Assembly (NCBI GenBank): GCA_048498415.1
Contig: JBEHYA010000035.1
Span: 1 to 18,485, forward strand
DNA length: 18,485 nt
From: JBEHYA01 sp048498415
GTDB taxonomy: Bacteria > Pseudomonadota > Alphaproteobacteria > UBA9219 > RGZA01
Direction: 5' to 3'
The notes beneath the pieces are model-generated. The model made no database searches, was not told where the DNA came from, and worked only from the letters and a program-made list of their open reading frames with translations. Positions 1 through 5,700 of the stretch are shown here, piece after piece. Positions within the stretch are counted from its first letter, which is position 1. Every line of letters starts with the position of its first letter. The translations under genes were made by a program, and so were the position numbers.

Positions 1-1112
1 GAACCGGCGGGCGCGGGGCCGCCGCTGCCCGACCAGCGCATGCCGCCGACGCTTTTTTTGAGGCGGTAGACATACGAAATGACTTCGGCGACCGCGCGGT
101 AATGGGCGGGCGGCACTTCCTGGTCGACTTCCACGGTGGCATAGAGCGCGCGCGCCAGCGGCGGGTTGGCGACAATCGGCACGTCGTTCTCCTTGGCGAT
201 TTCGCGGATGCGCAGCGCAATATAATCCTGCCCCTTGGCGAGCACGATGGGCGCGGTCATTTTGCCGGCTTCGTATTTTAATGCGACCGAGAAGTGGGTT
301 GGGTTGGTGATGACCACGTCGGCATTGGGCACGGCGGCCATCATGCGCTTGCGCGCTTTTTCCATGCGGATGTTGCGGATGCGCGCCTTGGTGTGCGGGT
401 CGCCTTCCGACTGGCGGAATTCTTCCTTCACTTCGCTTTTCGTCATGCGCAGTTTTTTAAAATACGTATAGCGCTGGTATAAAACATCGATCGCCATGAT
501 GACGGTAAAGGCAAGAAACACGGCGAAAACAATATCATTGCCCAGCTTGTGCGTGACATGGACCATGCTGATGTTTTCCATGCCGGTCATGGCCTGGCTC
601 TGGTCGAAATCGTGCTCCAGGAACTTGTAGCTGATAAAGCCGACCACCAGCATTTTGCCCATCGCCTTGGCAAGCTCGACCAGCGAATTGGCGGAGAACA
701 GCCGCTTGATGCCACCGATGAAATTCAGCTTCGACCAGTTGAGCTTGATGAGGCTCATGTTAAAAATGGGGCCGGTCTGCAGCATGGTGGCGGCCACGGT
801 GAAAAGCAGCAGCAGCGCGCCGATGATCAGTGCCGGCATAGCCGCCGAGCCGAAAAATTCCGCGAGAATGCCGGGCAGGGTGCCTTCGTTAAGGGGCACT
901 TCCCCGGCGCGTTCCAGCATGACGGTCATGGGGGTGAGCATGCCGGGGAGAATGTGCGGGATGACGGTGCTGATGCAGAAGACAATACCGAGCAGCACGA
1001 TCCAGATCGTGAGGTCGCGGCTGATGGGCAGATCGCCTTCGTTGCGCGCATCCGACAAGCGTTTGCTTGTCGGGTCTTCGGTTTTACTGGAATCGTCGTC
1101 GTCTTCGGCCAT
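1..1112 (-). CDS. flhB: Flagellar export gate protein FlhB (3' end outside window)
   Basis: Inner-membrane component of the flagellar type III export apparatus that switches substrate specificity from rod/hook to filament proteins. The acidic N-terminus (MAEDDDDSSKTEDPT) is followed by four predicted hydrophobic segments and a cytoplasmic domain. The self-cleavage motif NPTH is encoded at 294-305 and falls at residues 270-273, almost exactly where it lies in the Salmonella protein. After it come the conserved stretch with PIVLAKGQDYIALRIREIA and a Gly/Pro-rich tail that is still open at the window edge after about 370 residues, so only the last few residues can be missing. The ATG overlaps the fliR stop (TAATG), which suggests translational coupling. 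It is the last gene of the minus-strand flgB-flgC-fliE-fliQ-fliR-flhB run. Confidence 0.95.
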   Translation of the reverse strand, partial: MAEDDDDSSKTEDPTSKRLSDARNEGDLPISRDLTIWIVLLGIVFCISTVIPHILPGMLTPMTVMLERAGEVPLNEGTLPGILAEFFGSAAMPALIIGALLLLFTVAATMLQTGPIFNMSLIKLNWSKLNFIGGIKRLFSANSLVELAKAMGKMLVVGFISYKFLEHDFDQSQAMTGMENISMVHVTHKLGNDIVFAVFLAFTVIMAIDVLYQRYTYFKKLRMTKSEVKEEFRQSEGDPHTKARIRNIRMEKARKRMMAAVPNADVVITNPTHFSVALKYEAGKMTAPIVLAKGQDYIALRIREIAKENDVPIVANPPLARALYATVEVDQEVPPAHYRAVAEVISYVYRLKKSVGGMRWSGSGGPAPAG

Positions 1113-1882
1113 TAGCCACCTATCATTTTGGTGAGCATGGCTTCGAAGCCATCGGCCCAGAAGGCCATGATGGCGGCGATGGTGCCGGCGAAGATCACCA
1201 TGCCGAGCAGAATTTGCAGCGGCGCGGCGACGAAGAAGATTTGAATCTGCGGTACCATCTTGACCATCACGCCGGCCGCAAGCTGGAAGACGATGCCCAA
1301 AATCATGAAGGGCGCAACGAGGCGCAAGGCCAGATCGAGCGAGCCCATCATGGCGCCGGTCATGAAATTGTTGAAGTCGGCCACCGGCCACGGCGCGCCG
1401 GGTTTAAAGACGTTGTAGCTTTGCACCAGGCTGCCAAACAGCAGGTCAAGCAGGCCGCTTTCAAAGATGATGAGCACGCCGAGTAGCGTCATGAGCGCGC
1501 CGGGGAGCGAGCCCTGGCTGGCCATAGAGGGGTTGAAGATCATGGCGTTGGAGAGGCCCGTTTGCATGGAAATAAGCTGGCCCGCCATTTCAAGCGTGCT
1601 CAGCATCAGGCGCATGATGAGGCCCATGAAGATGCCGTAGCCGAATTCAAGAATGACCAGTTCAACGGTTTTCGCCACGCTTGAAGGCATGTGCGGCAGG
1701 CCCGGCGCCAGAAACGGCAGCAGGATGAAGCTGATAAAGAGCGCGAATTGCAGGCGGAGACGCGCCGGCACGAAGGTTTCGCCCACGCCCGGCATGAGCA
1801 TGAGAATGGAACCCACGCGGCAGAAGATAAGAAGGAACGCAAAGACGTGGCCTTGCAATATGCTTGCAAGGTCCAGGGTCAT
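1112..1882 (-). CDS. fliR: Flagellar export gate protein FliR
   Basis: Integral membrane protein of the flagellar export gate, forming the core complex with FliP and FliQ. The 256-residue product has the family's usual length. It consists of about six hydrophobic segments and carries the FliR-typical stretch around residues 105-128 with GQLISMQTGLSNAM and NPSMASQGS. The start ATG lies inside the fliQ stop (ATGA overlap at 1879-1882) and the stop overlaps the flhB start, so fliQ, fliR and flhB are probably translated in a coupled way from one mRNA. Nothing unusual was seen. Confidence 0.95.
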   Translation of the reverse strand: MTLDLASILQGHVFAFLLIFCRVGSILMLMPGVGETFVPARLRLQFALFISFILLPFLAPGLPHMPSSVAKTVELVILEFGYGIFMGLIMRLMLSTLEMAGQLISMQTGLSNAMIFNPSMASQGSLPGALMTLLGVLIIFESGLLDLLFGSLVQSYNVFKPGAPWPVADFNNFMTGAMMGSLDLALRLVAPFMILGIVFQLAAGVMVKMVPQIQIFFVAAPLQILLGMVIFAGTIAAIMAFWADGFEAMLTKMIGG

Positions 1883-2154
1883 GCCGCAGTGCCCATGCTG
1901 GCGATGCGTTCAAACAAACGCTGGGTGAAACCGCCAAGGCTTTGCATCATGAAGGGCAGCATGACCACTAGCGCGATGCCGATCACCAGCAGCTTGGGCA
2001 CGAAGGCGAGCGTGGCTTCCTGAATTTGCGTGACGGTTTGAATGAGCGAGACGAGAATACCCACGATAAGGCCCAGAATTAAAATGGGCCCGCCGACTTC
2101 CAGCATCACGATGATGGATTCACGCGCGATATCGATGACGTCGGATTCATTCAT
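1879..2154 (-). CDS. fliQ: Flagellar export gate protein FliQ
   Basis: Small two-helix membrane subunit of the flagellar export gate. The 91 residues carry two hydrophobic segments (about 18-40 and 53-73) and the family-typical motif SLIQTVTQIQEATLAFVPK between them. The gene overlaps fliR by four bases. Upstream lies a 182-base gap holding a REP-like repeat pair that separates it from fliE, so transcript from the flgB promoter has to pass through two strong hairpins to reach fliQ. No clear Shine-Dalgarno sequence precedes the ATG. Confidence 0.94.
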   Translation of the reverse strand: MNESDVIDIARESIIVMLEVGGPILILGLIVGILVSLIQTVTQIQEATLAFVPKLLVIGIALVVMLPFMMQSLGGFTQRLFERIASMGTAA

Positions 2155-2235
2155 GGGAGATCAAACCGGTGATGGATGACAACTTACTCATGATATCAGC
2201 AAGCCCAGTCGAATGAAAGGTTATGATCACCAAAA

Positions 2236-2323
2236 TACACGTGTACATCCCGGCGAAAGCCGGGATCCAGTTTTGCTGGCGTTAAACAAACTGGATTCCG
2301 GCTTTCGCCGGAATGTGCGTGTA
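2236..2323. repeat. REP-like inverted pair between fliQ and fliE
   Basis: Two copies of one palindromic repeat face each other (2243-2270 and 2291-2323), separated by about 20 bases. Each copy is a hairpin with the core CCGGCGAAAGCCGG flanked by ACAT..ATCCAG. The match between the arms extends outward to TACACG and inward to AAACTGG, so the whole unit is a near-perfect 88-base inverted repeat. The copies differ at the third stem pair (C-G in one, T-A in the other), keeping pairing. It resembles REP/BIME-type elements of other proteobacteria. Effects on transcription or mRNA ends are inferred only. Confidence 0.9.
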
Positions 2324-2336
2324 GAGAAAATTGGCT

Positions 2337-2642
2337 TTAAATGCCCGAGCGCATCAATTCCTGGTAGGCGCTGAGCAGGCGGTCGCGGATGCCGATGAGT
2401 TTCTGCAACTCCACTTCGGCGGTGCTGACGGCTGTCACAATCTGGTTCACGCTGGCTTTGCCGGCAACGGCATCCATGCTCACTTTATCCGCGGCTTTCA
2501 GGCTATCCATGCTGGTCTTCAGCATGCCGCCCAGCATATCGCCGAAGCTGGAGCCACCCGCGGGCGCGGCTTCGTTTTCCGTATCCATGCCCTTGAGCGA
2601 GGTCTTGTAGGCGTTTAAGGCATCCGCGATGTTAATGGCCAT
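2337..2642 (-). CDS. fliE: Flagellar hook-basal body protein FliE
   Basis: Small protein joining the MS ring to the rod and needed for export of rod proteins. The 101-residue product has the usual FliE length and ending: VSMDAVAGKASVNQIVTAVS, then an amphipathic helix with AEVELQKLIGIRDRLLSAYQ and the terminal MRSGI. The N-terminal half is low in conserved sites and rich in Gly and Met, as is common for this family. A good ribosome site (GAAGGAA) lies about 9 bases before the ATG. It sits 24 bases after flgC in the same operon. Confidence 0.93.
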   Translation of the reverse strand: MAINIADALNAYKTSLKGMDTENEAAPAGGSSFGDMLGGMLKTSMDSLKAADKVSMDAVAGKASVNQIVTAVSTAEVELQKLIGIRDRLLSAYQELMRSGI

Positions 2643-2666
2643 GGGTCAGGTTCCTTCGTTTAAATC

Positions 2667-3089
2667 TTATCCGCGCAGAATATCGAGGGCGCGGGCCACC
2701 ATGCTTCGCGCGGCATCCAGCACGCTGAGGTTCGCATCGTAGGTGCGCTGGGCTTCGCGCATGTCGATGGTTTCTACCAGCGGTTTTACATTGGGGGTCA
2801 GCACGTAGCCGTCTTTATCGGCGGCGGGGTGCGTGGGGTTGTATTCCTTGTTGAACGGCGCCGGGTCAGGGCGCACAGACGCCACTTTTACAAGGTTTAA
2901 ACCGCTCACGCGGTCCAGCACGTTTTTGAACAAAACTTCGCGGCGCTGGTAGGGATTGGCGCCCGGCGTATCGCCGGTTGACGTTGCGTTGGCGATGTTT
3001 TCCGCGATCACACGTAAGCGATCACCCTGCGCGCGCATGCCGCTGGAGGCGATGGTCATAACGTCGGTAAAATCGGCGGTGCGGGTCAT
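2667..3089 (-). CDS. flgC: Flagellar proximal rod protein FlgC
   Basis: Proximal rod subunit of the flagellar basal body, exported through the type III gate encoded nearby. The 140-residue product shows the rod-family N-terminal motif (SSGMRAQGDRLRVIAENIAN, about residues 15-34) and the FlgC C-terminal block with NPTHPAADKDGYVLTPNV and DMREAQRTYDANLSVLDAAR. The gene starts 13 bases after the flgB stop, with AAGGGA upstream as a probable ribosome site overlapping the end of flgB. Confidence 0.96.
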   Translation of the reverse strand: MTRTADFTDVMTIASSGMRAQGDRLRVIAENIANATSTGDTPGANPYQRREVLFKNVLDRVSGLNLVKVASVRPDPAPFNKEYNPTHPAADKDGYVLTPNVKPLVETIDMREAQRTYDANLSVLDAARSMVARALDILRG

Positions 3090-3102
3090 TTAGTTGGTTC
3101 CC

Positions 3103-3519
3103 TTATCCACGTGCGCCAATGCTGAGCTTGAGAAGGCCGAGCATTTTTTTGTAAAGGCCGGTGACCATCGTGTAATCGGTGGTGATCTGGGCCATCTGGG
3201 TCATCTGCTGTTCGACGTCGACGGCATTGCCCGAAGGCTTCACGTCGTAGCTGTCCTGCAGATTGGAAACTTTGAATGCGCTGCTGCCGCCACCGGAACT
3301 GGGCTGCATGTGATGCGCGTTGGTGGTGCGAAGGCCGCCGGTTTGCATGGGCAGCGACGTGGCCATGCGGCGCTGCAGGACGCTGTCGAAGCTTTCGATG
3401 TCTTTCGCTTTGTAGCCGGCGACATTGGCGTTGGCGATGTTGCTGGCGATGACTTCCTGACGCTGCGTCAGGAAATTCATTTTTTCTGATACCAGATCGA
3501 AGAAGCCGTTCTGTGCCAT
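3103..3519 (-). CDS. flgB: Flagellar proximal rod protein FlgB
   Basis: Proximal rod subunit and first gene of the minus-strand flagellar operon. I chose the ATG at 3519 (MAQNGFFDLVSEKM) because it gives 138 residues, the normal FlgB length, and places the rod motif RQEVIASNIANANVAGYKAKD at residues 20-40 as in relatives. The reading frame stays open further upstream to 3726, but that extension has no rod-like sequence and crosses the presumed promoter. The C-terminus shows the typical VDVEQQMTQMAQITTDYTM block. The ribosome site is weak (GGTGGGCGGG). A stable hairpin lies 20 bases before the start. Confidence 0.95.
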   Translation of the reverse strand: MAQNGFFDLVSEKMNFLTQRQEVIASNIANANVAGYKAKDIESFDSVLQRRMATSLPMQTGGLRTTNAHHMQPSSGGGSSAFKVSNLQDSYDVKPSGNAVDVEQQMTQMAQITTDYTMVTGLYKKMLGLLKLSIGARG

Positions 3520-3539
3520 CGGGCCCGCCCACCACATCT

Positions 3540-3557
3540 GGCCCGCTAAAACGGGCC
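3540..3557 (-). promoter_or_regulatory. Hairpin in the flgB leader
   Basis: A perfect 6-bp stem GGCCCG/CGGGCC encloses the loop CTAAAA (TTTTAG on the mRNA strand). It lies about 20 bases upstream of the flgB start codon, inside the presumed 5' leader. It has no T-run after it on the minus strand, so it is not a classical terminator. It could affect translation start or mRNA stability; that is inference. Confidence 0.4.
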
Positions 3558-3691
3558 TGAAATCCAGTTTCCACAATGCGCGGGGTGTATTTAAGAAAGC
3601 GTAAAACCGTACCCGGCAATTTTGAGCCAGAATGCGCCAGAATCGGGCGCTTGCAAGCCCCTTATCCACGCATATCCAAGCTGCAGCAATT

Positions 3692-3697
3692 CCTATA
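3692..3697 (-). promoter_or_regulatory. Possible -10 box for flgB operon
   Basis: On the minus strand the sequence reads TATAGG, with TTAGCA 19 bases upstream inside a CtrA-like box. The same layout, TTAACA at 19 bases from TATAAT, precedes the HD-GYP gene at 16094-16124. A start here would give a leader of about 165 bases before flgB. Weak evidence; the spacing is longer than the usual 17. Confidence 0.25.
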
Positions 3698-3724
3698 TTA
3701 ACAGGTCTTAACGATTTGCTAACC
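3698..3724. promoter_or_regulatory. CtrA-like binding box between flgB and the flhX-like gene
   Basis: TTAA half-sites occur at 3698-3701 and 3708-3711, followed after exactly seven bases by CTAAC (3719-3723). TTAA-N7-CTAAC differs by one base from TTAA-N7-TTAAC, the site bound by CtrA in Caulobacter and relatives, where CtrA activates early flagellar genes. It lies in the 227-base divergent gap between flgB and the FlhB-like gene, where such control would be expected. Binding is inferred from the sequence match alone. Confidence 0.4.
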
Positions 3725-3746
3725 ACTACCCGATTCTAGTTTAGAT

Positions 3747-4073
3747 ATGGCCATTGATTTGCATCTGGGTGCTGGTGATGACGCGCCGAAGCCGAAGGGC
3801 CCGCAGGCGGCGGTGGCGTTGCAGTCCTCCGATGTGGAAGGGCAGCTGCCCAAAATTGTGGCGAGCGGGCGCGGTGTTTTAGCGGAACAGATTTTAAAGC
3901 TGGCGTTTGAGAACGATATCAAGGTGCGCCAGGACGCGGATTTAGCGGAATTATTGGCAACCCTTGATTTGGATCACGAAATTCCCGCGGAAGCCATTGT
4001 GGCGGTAGCGGAAATATTAGCCCGTGTTTTTGAAGCAAACGCGAAAATGGTTAAGCCCGGAGCAACACCATGA
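3747..4073 (+). CDS. Stand-alone FlhB cytoplasmic-domain paralogue (FlhX/YlqH-like)
   Basis: The 108-residue product aligns by eye with the C-terminal cytoplasmic domain of FlhB encoded in this same window. Compare LPKIVASGRGVLAEQILKLA, FENDIKV, LATLDLDHEIPAEAI and AVAEILARVF with the FlhB stretches PIVLAKGQDYIALRIREIA, KENDVPI, ATVEVDQEVP and AVAEVISYVY. It has no membrane segment and lacks NPTH, so it cannot self-cleave. Short FlhB-domain proteins (FlhX in Helicobacter, YlqH in Bacillus) are known and can stand in for the cleaved FlhB fragment. The N-terminus is polar and probably flexible. There is no Shine-Dalgarno before the ATG, and the possible -10 TCTAGT (3735-3740) sits so close that the transcript may be leaderless. 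It overlaps the next gene by ATGA. Confidence 0.82.
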   Translation: MAIDLHLGAGDDAPKPKGPQAAVALQSSDVEGQLPKIVASGRGVLAEQILKLAFENDIKVRQDADLAELLATLDLDHEIPAEAIVAVAEILARVFEANAKMVKPGATP

Positions 4074-4396
4074 ATGCTATTTTAAACCCGATGGAACAGC
4101 TGGAAGCGATCGACCGCGCGCTGGCGCTGAGCGAAGAGATTTTAAAACAGGGCGGCATGATTGACCTGAGCGGTGTTGACCAGCAGGTGGAAACGCTCTG
4201 CATGGAAATGCTCAAGACCGAAGGCCCGATGCGTCTGAAACTGCTGCCGTTACTGGAAAATGTGATCAGTTCGCTGGATCGGCTGGAAGCAAACCTGCGT
4301 AATACGCATGAATCCATCACGGGCGGCGACCAGGCCGACAAGATTTTGCGCGCCCATTCCGCCTATGGCGGCAAGGGCAGCACGCGCGAGAATTAA
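4070..4396 (+). CDS. Conserved-looking helical protein in the fliO-fliP operon, function unknown
   Basis: I do not recognise this family. The 108-residue product is acidic, almost entirely predicted helix, and has no membrane segment or signal. Residues 8-27 (MEQLEAIDRALALSEEILKQ), 35-50 and 55-85 could each form amphipathic helices, and the last 20 residues look disordered. The start overlaps the FlhB-like gene by four bases and the stop is three bases from fliO, so it is firmly within a flagellar operon. Size, helix content and location would suit a small export chaperone of the FlgN or FliT kind, but I see no diagnostic motif and offer that only as a guess. Confidence 0.75.
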   Translation: MNAILNPMEQLEAIDRALALSEEILKQGGMIDLSGVDQQVETLCMEMLKTEGPMRLKLLPLLENVISSLDRLEANLRNTHESITGGDQADKILRAHSAYGGKGSTREN

Positions 4397-4399
4397 ACC

Positions 4400-4678
4400 A
4401 TGGAAGCCGGCCAGATTGTTCATATGCTGATTGCGCTGTTTACGGTGCTGGCCCTGCTGGGCCTGTTCGCGCTGGCGCTGCGCCGTTTTGGCCCGATGCT
4501 GGGCCTCACGGTGGTGGCGCCCAACGTGAAAGCGCGGCGCATGAGCGTTGTCGAAGTTTTGATGCTGGATGGCCGGCACCGCGCGGTGATTTTACGCAGC
4601 GACGGGGCCGACCATACGGTTATTCTTGGCGGCGCCAACCCGGTGGTATTGCCGGGGCGGAATGAGTTGAAGGGATAG
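4400..4678 (+). CDS. fliO: Flagellar assembly protein FliO
   Basis: Membrane protein that helps FliP assemble in the export gate. The 92-residue product has one N-terminal hydrophobic segment (about residues 8-28) followed by the basic turn ALRRFGPM and a short beta-rich cytoplasmic domain with SVVEVLMLDGRHRAVILRSD and HTVILGG, the pattern of FliO proteins. Family members are poorly conserved, so the call rests on architecture, the LDxRHRxVxxxxD motif and the position directly before fliP. A 144-base gap containing a REP-like pair separates it from fliP. Confidence 0.85.
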   Translation: MEAGQIVHMLIALFTVLALLGLFALALRRFGPMLGLTVVAPNVKARRMSVVEVLMLDGRHRAVILRSDGADHTVILGGANPVVLPGRNELKG

Positions 4679-4685
4679 TTATAAA

Positions 4686-4778
4686 GTCATGCCGGCGAAG
4701 GCCGGCATCCACAATAGGCCTCAAGACCAAGACTATCCTGTTTGGCTTTTCGTGGATCCCGGCCTTCGCCGGGATGAC
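4686..4778. repeat. REP-like inverted pair between fliO and fliP
   Basis: Two copies face each other: 4686-4712 and 4752-4778. On the forward reading each is GTCAT followed by a hairpin core CCGGCGAAGGCCGG and ATCCAC. The third stem pair is G-C in the first copy and C-G in the second, so pairing is kept while sequence changes. The loop is GAAG here rather than GAAA. The pair lies inside what would otherwise be one continuous flagellar transcript, where it could protect or process mRNA; that effect is inferred. Confidence 0.9.
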
Positions 4779-4801
4779 GGCAAAAAACTTGCTTAAGAGG
4801 T

Positions 4802-4819
4802 ATGTTTACGGCACCCTAA
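4802..4819 (+). other. Possible 5-codon leader ORF before fliP
   Basis: ATG TTT ACG GCA CCC TAA has a good ribosome site (AAGAGG) just upstream, whereas the fliP start four bases after its stop has only a weak one (GGCACC). The mini-ORF is in frame with fliP. It may allow re-initiation at fliP, or be chance. Confidence 0.2.
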
Positions 4820-4822
4820 ACC

Positions 4823-5572
4823 ATGATGAAGCATCTTAAAAAACTGCTGTTGCTGTTGCCGTTTGTGGCGGGCGCCATTTGTGTGGCGGAACCGGCCTTC
4901 GCGCAGAATTTGTCTTTAAGTCTGGGCGGCAAGGAAGGCGGCACGGCCGCGCAGATTGTGCAGATGGTGGCGCTGGTCACGGTGATCAGCCTGGCGCCGT
5001 CGATTTTAATGATGGTGACATCGTTTGTGCGCGTGATTGTGGCGCTTAGCCTGCTGCGCACGGCGCTGGGCACGCAGCAGACGCCGCCGAATACGGTTTT
5101 GATCAGCCTGGCGCTGTTTCTCACCTTCTTCATCATGGCGCCGACGTTTCAGAAAGCCTATGACGAAGGCATTCAGCCCTATATGAACGAACAGATCGAT
5201 GAGAAGGTGGCGTTTGATAAGACCGCCAAGCCGTTCCACGATTTCATGATCAAATACGCGCGCGAAAAAGATTTGAAGCTGTTCATGGAGCTGGCCAAAT
5301 TGCAGCCGGTGGCCAAAGCCGAAGATGTGCCGATGCACGTATTGGTGCCGGCGTTCATGATCTCGGAATTGCGGCGCGCGTTTGAGATCGGCTTCATGCT
5401 GTTTTTGCCGTTTCTGATTATCGATATGGTGGTCGCCAGCATTCTGATGGCGATGGGCATGATGATGCTGCCGCCTTCCGTCATTTCCCTGCCGTTCAAG
5501 ATTATTTTCTTCGTGCTGGTGGATGGCTGGTTTTTGGTGGTGGGCTCGCTCGTCAAGAGTTACGGAGTCTAA
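4823..5572 (+). CDS. fliP: Flagellar export gate protein FliP
   Basis: Pore-forming membrane subunit of the flagellar type III export gate. The 249-residue product starts with a cleavable signal peptide (positive MMKHLKK, hydrophobic core, likely cleavage after AFA at residue 27), as usual for FliP. Family motifs are present: TSFVRVIVALSLLR with GTQQTPPN (66-90), VPAFMISELRRAFEIGF (175-191) and the Met-rich gate loop MGMMMLPPSVISLPFK (211-226). Two adjacent ATG codons (4823, 4826) could both serve as the start. It closes the plus-strand flagellar group and faces gcvPB, with a REP-like pair between them. Confidence 0.97.
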   Translation: MMKHLKKLLLLLPFVAGAICVAEPAFAQNLSLSLGGKEGGTAAQIVQMVALVTVISLAPSILMMVTSFVRVIVALSLLRTALGTQQTPPNTVLISLALFLTFFIMAPTFQKAYDEGIQPYMNEQIDEKVAFDKTAKPFHDFMIKYAREKDLKLFMELAKLQPVAKAEDVPMHVLVPAFMISELRRAFEIGFMLFLPFLIIDMVVASILMAMGMMMLPPSVISLPFKIIFFVLVDGWFLVVGSLVKSYGV

Positions 5573-5587
5573 TTCCCCGCTATTCTT

Positions 5588-5693
5588 ACCTCATCCCCGC
5601 GAAAGCGGGGATCCAGGGGACTGGGATAAAATCTAAATCATATTCCGCTGCAGACGCAGCTTTAGCTGGATTCCCGCTTTCGCGGGAATGAGG
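5588..5693. repeat. REP-like inverted pair between convergent fliP and gcvPB
   Basis: Copies at 5588-5616 and 5666-5693 face each other, each of the form CCTCAT, hairpin core CCGCGAAAGCGG, ATCCAG. Relative to the other clusters one inner stem pair has switched from G-C to C-G, and the third pair is C-G in one copy and T-A in the other. A small extra hairpin GCTGC-AGAC-GCAGC lies between them (5647-5660). It fills the whole gap between two convergent genes, so it may act as a two-way transcription end, but long T-runs are absent. Confidence 0.9.
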
Positions 5694-5700
5694 TTTTTGA

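Noticed and set aside
3616..3629. Sigma-54 promoter for flgB on the minus strand (TGGCTC..TTGC)
   Set aside because: The GG and GC elements are nine bases apart instead of the required ten, and spacing is strict for sigma-54.
3520..3726. N-terminal extension of flgB from an upstream in-frame start
   Set aside because: The added residues have no rod-protein features and would make FlgB far longer than its family; the region holds the likely promoter.
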